From JAJEBT01 sp965214975 (GTDB taxonomy: Bacteria; Pseudomonadota; Alphaproteobacteria; MPNO01; UBA830), in NCBI GenBank assembly GCA_965214975.1, contig OZ244055.1, forward strand, positions 1,240,001-1,304,000: DNA of 64,000 nt. Direction: 5' to 3'. Position 1 is the first letter of the stretch. The number at the start of each line of letters is the position of its first letter. This document shows positions 17,505 to 26,667 of the stretch, piece by piece. A model generated the notes under the pieces. The model saw only the letters and a list, made by a program, of their open reading frames with translations, had not been told where the DNA came from and ran no database searches. Both the position numbers and the translations under genes were made by a program.

Positions 17505-18647
17505 ATGCCAGGGCTGACGAACGTCGATCCGGACGGGCTTCTCGAGTACTCGGTGGTTTTCACCGACCGTTCCCTGAACCACATGTCCGCAAGGTTCCAG
17601 GAGGCGATGCGCGAGGTCTGCGCGACCCTGCGGGAGGTCCACGGCGGCCGCGCCGTGGCCTTCGTGCCCGGCGGCGGCACCTACGGCATGGAGGCCGTGG
17701 CGCGCCAGTTCGCGACCGAGCGCAGGTGCCTGGTGATCCGGAACGGCTGGTTCAGCTACCGCTGGAGCCAGATCTTCGCGGCCGGATCCATCCCGGATTC
17801 CGAAACCGTGCTCAAGGCGCGCCCCGCCGGGACCGGGGACCGGGCGCCGTTCGCGCCGGTCCCGCTCGACGAGGCGGTCGCGGCGATCGCGCGCGAGAAG
17901 CCCGACGTCGCGTTCGCCCCGCATGTCGAGACCGCGTCCGGCATGATCCTGCCCGACGGCTACCTGCGGTCGGTCGCCGACGCCGTGCATGGCGCCGGCG
18001 GGCTGTTCGTGCTCGACTGCATCGCCTCGGGGGCGGTCTGGGTGGACATGGAGGACGCCGGCGTCGACGTCCTGATCACGGCGCCCCAGAAGGGGTGGAG
18101 CGCCTCGCCCTGCGGGGCCTTCGTCCTGCTTTCGGAACGGGCCCGCGAGGCGATCAGGCACACCTCGAGCACGAGTTTCGCCGCCGATCTCGGGAAATGG
18201 CTGGAAATCGCGGAAGCCTACGAAGCGGGCGGCCACGCCTACCACGCGACCCTGCCGACGGACGCCATCGCGCGTTTCCGCGACGCGGTGCGGGAAACCT
18301 CGGATTTCGGGTTCGAGCGCGCCCGCTCGGCGCAGCGGGCGCTCGGCGCCAGGGTCCGCGAACTGTTCGCCTCCCGGGGCTTCCGAAGCCTTGCCGCGAC
18401 CGGTTTCGAGGCGCCGGGCGTGGTCGTGAACTACACCGACGACCCGGGCCTCCAGAACGGCAGCAAGTTCGCCGCGGCGGGGTTGCAGACCGCCGCCGGC
18501 GTGCCGCTGATGTGCGACGAGCCGGACGGCTTCCGGACGTTCCGCATCGGTCTGTTCGGGCTCGACAAGCTCGCCCACGTGGAGCGCACGGTCGCGAGTC
18601 TGGCGGCCGCGCTCGACGAGGCCGTGGGCGCGGCCAACGTCCGCTAG
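17505..18647 (+). CDS. Class V aminotransferase (alanine/serine-glyoxylate type)
   Basis: A 380-residue PLP enzyme. It has FVPGGGTYGMEAVARQF (phosphate site), HVETASGMILPDGY, FVLDCIASGAVWVDMEDAGVDV (aspartate to the cofactor nitrogen) and ITAPQKGWSASPCGAF with the Schiff-base lysine. The fold group includes serine-glyoxylate and alanine-glyoxylate aminotransferases and related lyases. The cofactor lysine context (APQKG) fits this group. The next gene, a thiolase, starts 20 bases downstream, so co-transcription is likely. The substrate is not assigned. Confidence 0.83.
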   Translation: MPGLTNVDPDGLLEYSVVFTDRSLNHMSARFQEAMREVCATLREVHGGRAVAFVPGGGTYGMEAVARQFATERRCLVIRNGWFSYRWSQIFAAGSIPDSETVLKARPAGTGDRAPFAPVPLDEAVAAIAREKPDVAFAPHVETASGMILPDGYLRSVADAVHGAGGLFVLDCIASGAVWVDMEDAGVDVLITAPQKGWSASPCGAFVLLSERAREAIRHTSSTSFAADLGKWLEIAEAYEAGGHAYHATLPTDAIARFRDAVRETSDFGFERARSAQRALGARVRELFASRGFRSLAATGFEAPGVVVNYTDDPGLQNGSKFAAAGLQTAAGVPLMCDEPDGFRTFRIGLFGLDKLAHVERTVASLAAALDEAVGAANVR

Positions 18648-18667
18648 GTCGGAAGGGGGGGGGGCCG

Positions 18668-19900
18668 GTGACCGAAAGCTACGTTCCCTACGGCGGGTAC
18701 TGGTGCACGCCCTTCGCGAAGTGGCAGGGCGCGCTCGGCCATCTGAACGCCGTCGAGTTCGCGGCCCACGTCGCCCGGGGGGAACTTGCCGGGCGCGGCA
18801 TCGACGCCGCAGATTTCGACACCGCGATTCTCGGCACGACGATCCCCCAGCACAAGTCCTTCTACGGAACCCCGTGGATGACGGCGATGATGGGCGCCGA
18901 CCGGGTGACCGGCCCCACCGTGAGCCAGGCCTGCGCGACCTCGGCGCGGTGCCTCGGGAACGCGCGCGGGGAGATCGCGGCCGGAGACGCCGGATCGGTT
19001 CTCGTCGTCGCCGCCGACCGCACCTCCAACGCTCCCACCCTGTCCTATCCCGATCCGGACGGCCAGGGCGGGCGGCCGGTCGGCGAGCACTGGATCATCG
19101 ACAACTTCAACCGCGACCCCCACGCCGGGGTCGCCATGGTCGAGACCGCCGAGAACGTGGCGCGCAGATGGCAGATCCCGACCGCGGAACAGCACGACGT
19201 CGTCCTGCGGCGCCACGAGCAGTACGGCGACGCGGCCGCCGACGGCCGGGCCTTCCAGAGGCGCTACATGACGCTGCCGTTCGAGGTGCCGGACCGCCGC
19301 TTCCGCGGGACCGTCGCGGTTCTCGACGGCGACGAGGGAATCTACCCGACGACGCGCGAGAAACTCGACGCTCTCGAACCCGCGGTGGAGGGGGGCACGG
19401 TCACCTACGCCGGACAGACCCATCCGGCGGACGGGTCCGCAGGCATGATCGTCGCCACGCGGGACCGGGCGCGCGAGCTGTCGCGCGATCCCGGGATCGA
19501 GATCCGCGTCGCCGCGATCGCGGAAGCGCGGACCGAGAAGGGCTACATGCCCCACGCTCCGGTGCTGGCCTCGCGAAAGGCGCTCGACGCCGCCGATGTC
19601 CCGCTCGACGACATCGACGCCGTCAAGACCCACAACCCCTTCGCGGTGAACGACATCGTGTTCTGCCGGGAGACCGGCCACGACGTCTCGCGCATGAACA
19701 ATTTCGGCTGCTCGCTGATCTGGGGGCACCCGCAGGGGCCGACGGGCCTTCGCGCCATCTGCGAACTTGTCGAGGAACTGGCGATGCGCGGCGGCGGCCG
19801 GGGACTTTTCAACGGCTGTGCGGCGGGCGACAGCGCGATGGCGGTGGTGCTCGAGGTGGACGACGCCGGGCGCGCCGCGAAACCCGCGGGGAAAGGCTGA
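18668..19900 (+). CDS. Thiolase-family acetyl-CoA acyltransferase
   Basis: A 410-residue thiolase with a GTG start eight bases after a G-rich ribosome-binding stretch. The nucleophilic cysteine is in SQACATSARCL near residue 90. The histidine positions are in KTHNPFAVND and WGHPQGPTGLRA, and the C-terminal cysteine in LFNGCAAGDSAM replaces the usual CxGGGMG-type site. Expected reaction: thiolytic cleavage or condensation of acyl-CoA. It lies between the class V aminotransferase and an HpaB-like oxygenase with short gaps, making a catabolic operon with a CoA-dependent end step. Confidence 0.84.
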   Translation: MTESYVPYGGYWCTPFAKWQGALGHLNAVEFAAHVARGELAGRGIDAADFDTAILGTTIPQHKSFYGTPWMTAMMGADRVTGPTVSQACATSARCLGNARGEIAAGDAGSVLVVAADRTSNAPTLSYPDPDGQGGRPVGEHWIIDNFNRDPHAGVAMVETAENVARRWQIPTAEQHDVVLRRHEQYGDAAADGRAFQRRYMTLPFEVPDRRFRGTVAVLDGDEGIYPTTREKLDALEPAVEGGTVTYAGQTHPADGSAGMIVATRDRARELSRDPGIEIRVAAIAEARTEKGYMPHAPVLASRKALDAADVPLDDIDAVKTHNPFAVNDIVFCRETGHDVSRMNNFGCSLIWGHPQGPTGLRAICELVEELAMRGGGRGLFNGCAAGDSAMAVVLEVDDAGRAAKPAGKG

Positions 19901-19903
19901 ACC

Positions 19904-21394
19904 ATGCTGAAGACGGGCGAAGAGCATCTGCGGTCGCTGCGCGACGGCCGCCGGGTCTACATCGGCAACGAACTCGTCGAGGACGTCACCTCCCACCCCG
20001 CCTTCCGGAACGCGGCGCGGTCGTTCGCGATGATCTACGACCGCAAGCGGGATCCGGAGAACGTCGACGTCATGGCCTACGAGGCGGAGGACGGCGAGCC
20101 CTCGACGAGCTGGTTCCTCAAGCCGAGGACGAGGGACGACCTGCGCCGGCGCAGCGAGACCCACCGCCGCGTCGCGGCGTGGTCCTACGGCCTTCTCGGC
20201 CGGTCGCCCGACCACGTGGCGAGCTTCGTGACCGGACTGACCTTCCGCCACGACCTGTTCGACGGCAATCTCCCGAACGGAGGCGCGCACCTCGAGGCCT
20301 ACTACGACGACATGCGCCGCAGGGACACCTTCGCCTGCTACACCGTCCTGCCGCCGCAGGGAGCCCGCCAGCCGGAGCTCTACCTGCGGGAGGGGCTGAA
20401 GGTTCCCACTCTCCAGGTCACCGACGAGGACGCCGAGGGCGTGACGCTGAACGGCATGAAAATGCTGGGCACCTCCGCCGTGTTCGCCAACGAGACCTGG
20501 GTCGGCAACCTGCTTCCGCTCGGCGCCGACCAGGCCGCCGAAAGCGTGACCTGCGCGGTTCCCCTGAACGCCCGCGGCGTGACGATCTGGACGCGCAAGC
20601 CGTTCGAGCGCTACGCGGTCTCGGAATTCGACGCCCCCTTCTCGTGGCGCTTCGACGAGACCGACGCGATGGTGCTGTTCGAGGACGTCCGCGTTCCTTG
20701 GGAACGGGTCTTCACCCACGGCGACGCTCCGCTGTCGCGGGAGATCTACTTTCAGACCCCCAGCCACGTCATGGGCAACCACCAGTCGAACGTCCGTTTC
20801 CACGAGAAGCTCAAGCTCCTGCTCGGCATCGCCCACAAGTCCGCCGAGCTCAACAACGTCCTCCAGGTTCCGGGCGTCCGCGACACGCTCGGCCGCCTCG
20901 CCGCCGGCGAGGCGGCGCTCGGCGCCATGATCGCGGGCCAGATCGAGGGGGCCGAGGAGATGGTTCCCGGTTTCCTCAACGTGAATCTGCGCTACATGTA
21001 CGGTGCGCTGCATTGGTGCACGCAGAACTACGCGAACGTCTGCGAGATCGTGCGCGAGCTCATGGGGGGCGGGCCGTTCCAGATGCCGGCCGACGTTTCC
21101 GTGATCGCGGATCCGGGGCTCAGGGAGAAGTTCGAGACCTACTGGTCGGTGCCCGGCCAGTCGGCCGTCGGGCGCATGAAGTTCCTCAAGCTGGGCTGGG
21201 ATCTCCTGGGCAGCGACTTCGCGGGGCGGCACCAGCAGTACGAGCGCTTCTACGCCGGCCCGGCTTTCATCAACACCCTCTACAACTTCCTGAACTGCCC
21301 GTGGCAGAACATGACCGGCATCGTCGACGGCGCGCTTGCGGGCTACGAGGTGCCGGGCGCCGACGAGATCCGCCGGCCGCTGGCGGCCGAGTAG
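19904..21394 (+). CDS. 4-hydroxyphenylacetate 3-monooxygenase (HpaB)-like oxygenase
   Basis: A 496-residue protein matching HpaB/PvcC-type FADH2-dependent oxygenases, which use an acyl-CoA-dehydrogenase-like fold. It opens with the family pattern TGEEHLRSLRDGRRVYIGNELVEDVTSHP and has VLFEDVRVPWERVF in the flavin-binding region. HpaB hydroxylates phenols with FADH2 made by a separate HpaC reductase, which is not present here. It starts three bases after the thiolase stop. The combination points to breakdown of an aromatic or heterocyclic compound, unidentified. Confidence 0.85.
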   Translation: MLKTGEEHLRSLRDGRRVYIGNELVEDVTSHPAFRNAARSFAMIYDRKRDPENVDVMAYEAEDGEPSTSWFLKPRTRDDLRRRSETHRRVAAWSYGLLGRSPDHVASFVTGLTFRHDLFDGNLPNGGAHLEAYYDDMRRRDTFACYTVLPPQGARQPELYLREGLKVPTLQVTDEDAEGVTLNGMKMLGTSAVFANETWVGNLLPLGADQAAESVTCAVPLNARGVTIWTRKPFERYAVSEFDAPFSWRFDETDAMVLFEDVRVPWERVFTHGDAPLSREIYFQTPSHVMGNHQSNVRFHEKLKLLLGIAHKSAELNNVLQVPGVRDTLGRLAAGEAALGAMIAGQIEGAEEMVPGFLNVNLRYMYGALHWCTQNYANVCEIVRELMGGGPFQMPADVSVIADPGLREKFETYWSVPGQSAVGRMKFLKLGWDLLGSDFAGRHQQYERFYAGPAFINTLYNFLNCPWQNMTGIVDGALAGYEVPGADEIRRPLAAE

Positions 21395-21401
21395 CGGGGG
21401 C

Positions 21402-21962
21402 CTATCCGGCCCGGTCGATCCGGTGGCGCGTCACGAGCGGAATCTGGGTCAGCGTGAAGGCGAAGGTCAGCGCGAGGATCCCGAACACCTTGAAGGACAC
21501 CCAGACGTCCGTGGGCTGGGTGCGCCAGACGATCTCGTTGACGGCCGCCATGCACAGGAAGAACGCGCCGAAGTTCCGCGTGAGCCTGCGCCACCCGGCG
21601 TCGGTCAGCGACCAGGCCGATCCCAGAACCGGCCGCAGAAGGGGCTTGCCGAAGGCGAGGCCGCCGAAGAGAACCAGCGCGATCAGCCCCTGGACGATCG
21701 TCGGCTTCATCTTGATGAAGATCTCGTCGTCGAGGGCGAGCGTCAGCCCCCCGAACACGCCGACCACGCCGGCCGTGACCAGCGGCAGCGTCGGCACCCT
21801 GCGGTTCACGGCGAAGGAGACCGCGAGCGCCGCCGCCGTCGTCACCATGAGCGCCGCGGTGGCGGCGAAGAGATCCCATGCCATGTAGGCGAGAAAGAAC
21901 GCCGCGATCGGCGCGTATTCGGCGAACGCCCTGACGTCGGAACGTTCCGGTCTGTCCGTCAT
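21402..21962 (-). CDS. yciB: YciB/IspZ-family inner-membrane protein
   Basis: A 186-residue polytopic membrane protein with about five hydrophobic helices and the family segment FIKMKPTIVQGLIALVLFGGLAFGKPLL, followed by RNFGAFFLCMAAVNEIVW. YciB (septation protein A) helps maintain the cell envelope and interacts with elongation and division proteins. It is convergent with the HpaB-like gene and divergent from the MaoC-like gene. Confidence 0.87.
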   Translation of the reverse strand: MTDRPERSDVRAFAEYAPIAAFFLAYMAWDLFAATAALMVTTAAALAVSFAVNRRVPTLPLVTAGVVGVFGGLTLALDDEIFIKMKPTIVQGLIALVLFGGLAFGKPLLRPVLGSAWSLTDAGWRRLTRNFGAFFLCMAAVNEIVWRTQPTDVWVSFKVFGILALTFAFTLTQIPLVTRHRIDRAG

Positions 21963-22039
21963 TCCGTCTTCGGGGAGCGCAGCGGCCCCCGCCCCGTCGT
22001 CGTCGGCGCCGCCGCCGCGTCTGCCGACCGGACGGGATC

Positions 22040-22525
22040 ATGACCGAAGAGGCGCGGGATGTCGAACCCGGACCGGTCGTCGCCGAGTGGTTCGAGGAGA
22101 TCGGGGTCGGCGCCGCGGCGCGGGCCGGGCCGCTGACCGTCACGGCCGGGGAGATCGCGGCCTTCGGAGAGCGCTACGATCCGCTGCCGATGCACGTCAG
22201 CGAGCGCGGCGGAGCGGAAAGCGTCCACCGCGGCGTGATCGCGTCCGGGGTTCTCACCATCGCCCTCAAGCAGCGGCTCATCATGAGCATCGCGCGCAAC
22301 ACCGCGATCATCGGCGCGGCGCGCATCGAGGAGCTGGCCTTCCTGCGCCCGGTGCGCGCCGGAGACGAGCTGGTGCTCGAATGCGAATGCGTGGACAAGA
22401 GAGTATCCCGGACGCGGCCGGACCGCGGCCTGGTCACGTGGGAGTTCGTCGTCCTGAACCAGCGCGGAGAGCGCGTCCTGACGTCCCGCGACGTGGTGAT
22501 GACCGCCCGTCGCCCGACCGGTTGA
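22040..22525 (+). CDS. MaoC/hot-dog-fold dehydratase-like protein
   Basis: A 161-residue hot-dog-fold protein. The helix and loop AFGERYDPLPMHV correspond to the hydratase-2 motif of MaoC proteins (usually D-P-x-H near the active site), and PVRAGDELVLECECVDKRVS is the typical later strand. It probably hydrates an enoyl-CoA or binds an acyl-CoA. Divergent from yciB; a degraded MITE follows. Confidence 0.75.
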   Translation: MTEEARDVEPGPVVAEWFEEIGVGAAARAGPLTVTAGEIAAFGERYDPLPMHVSERGGAESVHRGVIASGVLTIALKQRLIMSIARNTAIIGAARIEELAFLRPVRAGDELVLECECVDKRVSRTRPDRGLVTWEFVVLNQRGERVLTSRDVVMTARRPTG

Positions 22526-22539
22526 CGCCCGGGTCTGTC

Positions 22540-22705
22540 CCGTGCCGGCGGGCATCCGCTCCGGGCGGGCCGGAACGGTTCCGTCCGTGCCGTCCCGGCG
22601 GTCCGCGGGCTCCCGGGGGCGCCATCGGCCGGCCGCATCCGGTCCAGATCCCGTCGTCCGGGCCGGTCCGGAACCGCGGCGCTGGACCGTCCCAGGATGA
22701 CGCGG
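22540..22705 (+). mobile_element. Degraded MITE relic, copy 3
   Basis: Follows the MITE interior in order: GCATCCGCT, CGTCCGGGCCG-like blocks, CGGTCCGCGGGCTCC, ATCGGCCGG, AGATCCCGTC and GGTCCGG. It ends in GCGCTGGACCGTCCCAGGATGA where copies 1-2 have CAGCGTGGGATCATCCTG. The terminal repeats are eroded, so it is old. No gene lies between it and the AbiJ-like gene at 23006, apart from an inverted-repeat arm. Confidence 0.55.
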
Positions 22706-22804
22706 GGATGCCGCAGGGCTGATTTTTTGTCCAGCGACGGGTGAACCGGCCTGTCCGACGGGTCGTTCGGGAGCGAGTCTTGTCGTCCGAGTATCAGTTC
22801 GAGC

Positions 22805-22890
22805 CTCGAGAAGCGGATCTTGATCGCATGGCAGGCGGATCTGCACCCGCTACCGGCACTCGGTCACGACAAAAAAATGTTCCTGGGTTC
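22805..22890 (+). repeat. Left arm of an inverted repeat flanking the AbiJ-like gene
   Basis: About 85 bases, starting CTCGAGAAGCGGATCTTGAT and ending ACGACAAAAAAATGTTCCTG, are repeated in inverted orientation at 25256-25345 with roughly 88 percent identity. The right arm merges into the dead IS1634-like transposase gene, so the arms may be fragments of that element family. Confidence 0.65.
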
Positions 22891-23733
22891 CTTCGTCGGT
22901 TGACGACGGTGGGCAGGCTGGAGACCAGTCCCCAGCATCACGAAGGAGGGAAAACGAGCCCAGCACCTGTCCCGGGAGAGACCGCGCAGCGGCGTGAAGC
23001 CGCCGTCAGGTGTCGGCGGAATCCGTAGCCTTGTGTGCTCCCGCGAGGAACAGAATATTCGTTGCCGCCAAATGAAGCGCATACGCCGCCACGTAGTCGG
23101 GGGTCTCTTGCGGCGTGGAACCTTGGCCATGTGCTCCTTCCTTTCCCCTCACTCTGGGTAAACCAGACTTGAGCGTAGCGGCTAACTGGTCGAACGAGTT
23201 TTCGAGATACTCTGGAAGAAGACCCTTTTCACGAATTAGTTTTAGAAGGTGAGACGAGCTTGCACCCTTCTCGTAGTCCTATCGTCTCTGATCACAAATT
23301 GTCTTCAACATACTTTCAAATGCATTGTTGGCATTCGTGATCGCCTCCTTTCTCCGTCCAGCTCGGTAATGCTCATGTGCCAGCATGAATTCCTCACGCG
23401 GGCCTTCGAAACCCTCTTCCTGCAAGTATCGGAGTGCTGGCCGCACGACCTCGGAATGAATCAACTCCGAGTCCACACGGAATATCTTGCCGTTCTCGAA
23501 CTGATACCCCACACCGGCACGGCGGAAGCGCTCGTTCAGCTCGTTGATCGCCTTGTCTGCCGTATAGCGTTGCACAGTCTTGTCAATGTAGCGAAAGACC
23601 ACCTCGATCAGGTCGAGTGCCTGGCCTACAGAAGGGCTTTTGAGAAGGTACTTTGCACAACGTTTTTCGCTCGCTGACTCCGGTTCACCGAAGCCGAAAT
23701 TGACCGACCAGTCGTCCTCTCGGTAGTCGGCTA

Positions 23734-24952
23734 GTGTCCTGTCAATCATCAAGTGTCGGATAAAGGCGTTTCAGCCTCACGCGGGCGTCGTCCGTGGTGA
23801 ACTGCCAGTTGACCTTGGCCTGGATGCGGTCCCGGGACGCCTGCCAGGCCGCGACCTCGTCGCGCAGGATCTCGAGCGAGGCGATGCGGCGGTTGAGGCA
23901 CTGACGGGTCAGGACGTTGAGTTCGACTTCGGCGACGTTGAGCCAACTGCCATGCTTGGGCGTGTGGACGAACTCGAAGCGGTCCCACAGGGCCTTGGCC
24001 CGCGCCGGCGCAAAGGCCTCGTACAGGGCGCCGGGGCGGTGGGTGTTGAGGTTGTCCATCACCAGCGTGATTGTCGTGGCGCCGGGGTAGCGCTCGGCGA
24101 TGTCGTTGAGGAAGTGCGCCCAGTCGGTCCTGGTTCTGCGCGCCGTGACCTTGGTCATGCGCCGCCCGGCCAGGGGCTCGGTCGCCATGAACACGTTGCA
24201 GGTTCCGCAGCGTCGGTACTCGAAGTCTTCGCGCGCTGGCCGACCCGGCACCGCCGCAACCGGTTCGCGCGTCTCGCTGATCAGTTGCCGGGGCGTCTCG
24301 TCCATGCACACCACCGGAAAGGCCGCATCGTAGGGACGCCGGTAGACGTCGAGAACCCTCTCCATCGCGGCCGCGAAGTCCGCGTTCCCTTGTGGGGGAA
24401 TCACCCAGCCGACGCGTCGCCACGGCTTGATCGTGTTTTTTTCAGAACCCGGCGCACCGTCTCGTGCGACACGCTGTCGATGTGGCCGAGTTCCACGACG
24501 CGGTCCGCCAGCAGCCGGAGCGACCACTGCGAGTGGCCCTGCGGCGGCTCGGCGCAGCTCAGCGCCACCAGGCGCGCCTCGAACTCGCCGTCGGCCTTGC
24601 GCGCGTAGCTGGGACGGCGACCCTGCCGGCCGCCGAGCGCCGCCTCCATGCCCTCCTCGACGAAACGCTTCTTGACCCGATCCACCTTGCGCGCACTGAT
24701 GCGCAGAACCTCGGCAACGGCTTCCCCGCGCGCCCGACGCTCGTTGAACTCGCCCTCGTCGCAGTTGAGCAGGATCAGCGCGTTGATCACCTTCTGCGAT
24801 TGATGCGATCCCTTGCGCGTGATCCCCGCGAGCTCGTCCCGCTCCGCCTTCTCCAAGGTCACCACGTAACGCTTCATGTCCGCCTCCCCGCCGTTGTTGA
24901 ACGACGGGAAAGCTATCATGAAACATACGACATATCAAATGTGACATGACAC
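23734..24952 (-). mobile_element. IS630-family insertion sequence, complete
   Basis: A 1219-bp element flanked by TA on both sides (23732-23733 and 24953-24954), the target duplication typical of IS630. The ends are inverted repeats GTGTCCTGTCAA and GTGTCATGTCAC (10 of 12 bases alike). It holds one transposase gene with a frameshift and is inserted in the AbiJ-like gene. Confidence 0.88.
23742..24877 (-). CDS. IS630-family transposase, two frames joined by -1 frameshift
   Basis: The first frame starts at ATG 24877 after GGGGAGG and encodes a helix-turn-helix part (KRYVVTLEKAERDEL, then ISARKVDRVKKRFVEEG). It ends with LKKTRSS at 24401. A run of seven A on the coding strand (24436-24442) allows a -1 slip to LKKNTIKPWRRVGWVIPP. 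The second frame carries the DDE catalytic residues in VCMDETPRQL, VMDNLNTH and SWLNVAEVELN, ending at 23742. Slippage on A-runs is a known expression mode in IS630 elements. The element looks intact and possibly active. Confidence 0.85.
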
Positions 24953-25255
24953 TAGCTCGAACGTCCCGTGTTCTCGAGCGACGCCGTTATGGATTGCCTC
25001 CCACGCTTGCCGGTTATTCCGGTTTACGGCATCTCTCCAGATCAGGATTACCTGAACCCGGAGTTTTTGCGGCAGATTATCGTGGACATAGACATCTGGC
25101 GTGTTGCCGCTGGCCATTCGTTCGCGATACGAGAACAGGTCTTGCAGTGCCATGTTGTGATCCTGTTCCGCCTGTGACCCGTGGCGATGACAGTGAATCT
25201 GCTGTCGCGCTCACGAGAAACACGATACGTTCATGGATAGCAGCCATCAAGGGGC

Positions 25256-25345
25256 AGGAACGTTTTTTGTCGTGACCGAGTGCCCGTAGCGGGTGCTGAT
25301 CCTCCTGCCATGCGATCAAGAACCGCTTCTCGACGTTCGAGACGC
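25256..25345 (-). repeat. Right arm of the inverted repeat flanking the AbiJ-like gene
   Basis: Inverted match of 22805-22890, covering the upstream side of the AbiJ-like gene (start at 25153) and the first bases of the transposase remnant that follows. The arms sit about 115 bases beyond each end of the gene. Confidence 0.65.
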
Positions 25346-26475
25346 TGCGGGGGCTGGGCGCAAGGGGGCGCGACGCCCGCATCGCGGCGGCGCTGGTGGT
25401 CGCGCGCATGGTCCATCCCTCCAGCGAGCGCGAGGCCTTCCGCTGGCTGGGCGCGAACAGCGCGACCCTGGAGCTGCTGGAGCTCGACCGCGGCAAGGCG
25501 CTCACGCTCGACAAGCTCCACCGCACCGGCGACCTGCTGTGGCGTCACCGCGCCGCGCTCGAGGACGCGCTGTGCGCGCGGGAGCGCGACCTCTTCGGCA
25601 TCCCCGGGACCATCGTCTTCTTCGACCTCACCAACACCCGCATGACCGGGCGGCCGCACTCCGGGCTCGCCCGCTTCGGGCCTTCGAAGCAGAAGCGCGA
25701 CGACTGCCCGCTCGTGACCCTGGCCCTGTCGCTGGACGAGGCCGGCTTCCCGCGGCACAGCGAGATCCTGCCCGGCAACATCTCCGAGCCGGCAACCCTT
25801 GCCGACGCCATCGGGCGCCTGGAGCGGCAATCCGGTGGCCGCGGCGCCCCCAAGCCCACGGTCGTCATGGACGCCGGCATCTCCACCGAGGCCAACCTCG
25901 CCTGACTGCGGGCGCGCGGCCATCACTGGATCACCGTCCGCCGCGACGGCCCGGCGCCGCCCGAACGCGCGGCCGGCGCCGTCCGCTGGGGGCGCAACGC
26001 TCTCCATGCCGAGCGCGACCTGCAGGCGAGCGTCCACGCGCTGCGCACCAGCCACGTCGGGTGGGATCTCGAGACCGTGGTCCGGACCTGCTGGAAGCTC
26101 ACCGGGACCGAGGCCACCTTCCGAAGCCTGAAGTCCGGGACCGACCTGCGCCCGATATGGACCGGCAAAACCTCGCGCATCGCCGCCCACCTGTTCATCG
26201 CCGTCCTCGCCTGCCACGCGGTCCATCTGCTGCGAACCCGGCTGGCGGCGCACGGCATCCATGACCGCTGGGGCACGATCCGCGACAAGCTTGCGGGCTG
26301 GGTGCGCCTCACCTCCACCATCCGGGAGGTCGGCGAAAACCGGATCGTCATCCGCCAGGACGCCCGCCCGGACGCCGACGCGCGCGCCATCGCGCGGGCG
26401 GCGGGCCTCGCGATCGCTCCCCGCAGGCGCCGGGCGACGCTCCCCGGAACAGGATCGGCGAGGTCACAAAAGTAG
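25300..26475 (+). pseudogene. Dead IS1634/IS4-group transposase
   Basis: One frame reads KNRFSTFETLRGLGARGRDARIAAALVVARMVHPSSEREAFRWL, then FGIPGTIVFFDLTNTRMTG and PTVVMDAGISTEANLA, where a TGA stops it at 25903-25905. It resumes in the same family with HHWITVRRDG and, after an internal deletion, LTGTEATFRSLKSGTDLRPIW and HLFIAVLACHAVHLLRTRL to 26475. DDE features (FFDLTNT, VVMDAG, the TEATFRSLKS glutamate) are recognisable, but there is no start codon in frame, one nonsense codon and a deleted middle. It differs from the intact IS1634 at 42.4 kb. Confidence 0.75.
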
Positions 26476-26559
26476 TGACATAACCCCGGGTGCGCAAAGA
26501 AACAGGGAAGCAATTCCAGTGTCTTGGGCCTCCAGCACGGACCAGAATGCCAAAGATGG

Positions 26560-26667
26560 GAGGAGTGTCCCGCGCTCGCCGATTGCGGCCGGTTCGGGCG
26601 GCGACCGGGCGGTTCGGGGTGTTGCGGCCGGCGCGCGACGGCCCGCTTCCGCGGCCGTGCCCGGAGG
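26560..26667 (-). mobile_element. ISAs1/DruA-type right-end relic
   Basis: Starts GGAGTGTCCCGCGCTCGCCG and continues with GATTGCGGCCGGTTCGGG and GTTGCGGCCGGCGCGCGACG, an inverted copy of the non-coding right end seen at 10480-10655. It directly abuts the end of the AAA-ATPase gene. Confidence 0.55.

Larger units (their letters stand above)
23006..25153 (-). pseudogene. AbiJ-like abortive-infection gene, split by IS630 and a nonsense codon
   Basis: Removing the IS (23734-24952) and one TA copy joins MALQDLFSYRER...REHGTFEL in frame to ADYREDDWSVNFGFG and on to AFESMLKTICDQRR. There an in-frame TAG (23279-23281) stands where relatives have tryptophan (R-W-x-Y-x-K-G), followed by DYEKGASSSHLLKLI... 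and a C-terminus GQGSTPQETPDYVAAYALHLAATNILFLAG to a stop at 23006. The rebuilt protein is about 308 residues and resembles AbiJ-N4/STM4504-type proteins, whose C-terminal domain is HEPN-like. All remaining sequence is in frame, so the damage is recent. Family assignment is from memory of motifs. Confidence 0.7.

Noticed and set aside
18644..21232. Minus strand frame of 862 codons over the thiolase and HpaB-like genes
   Set aside because: Shadow of two well-supported + strand genes; no family motifs.
22864..23130. 88-codon minus strand frame with a good AAGGAAGGAG site
   Set aside because: It reads the AbiJ-like C-terminus in the wrong frame; the conserved residues (GSTPQETPDYVAAYALHLAATNI) are in the adjacent frame.
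23279..23752. ORF starting MMIDRTLADYRED as an independent gene
   Set aside because: Its first residues come from the IS630 end; the real start of the gene is on the other side of the element at 25153.
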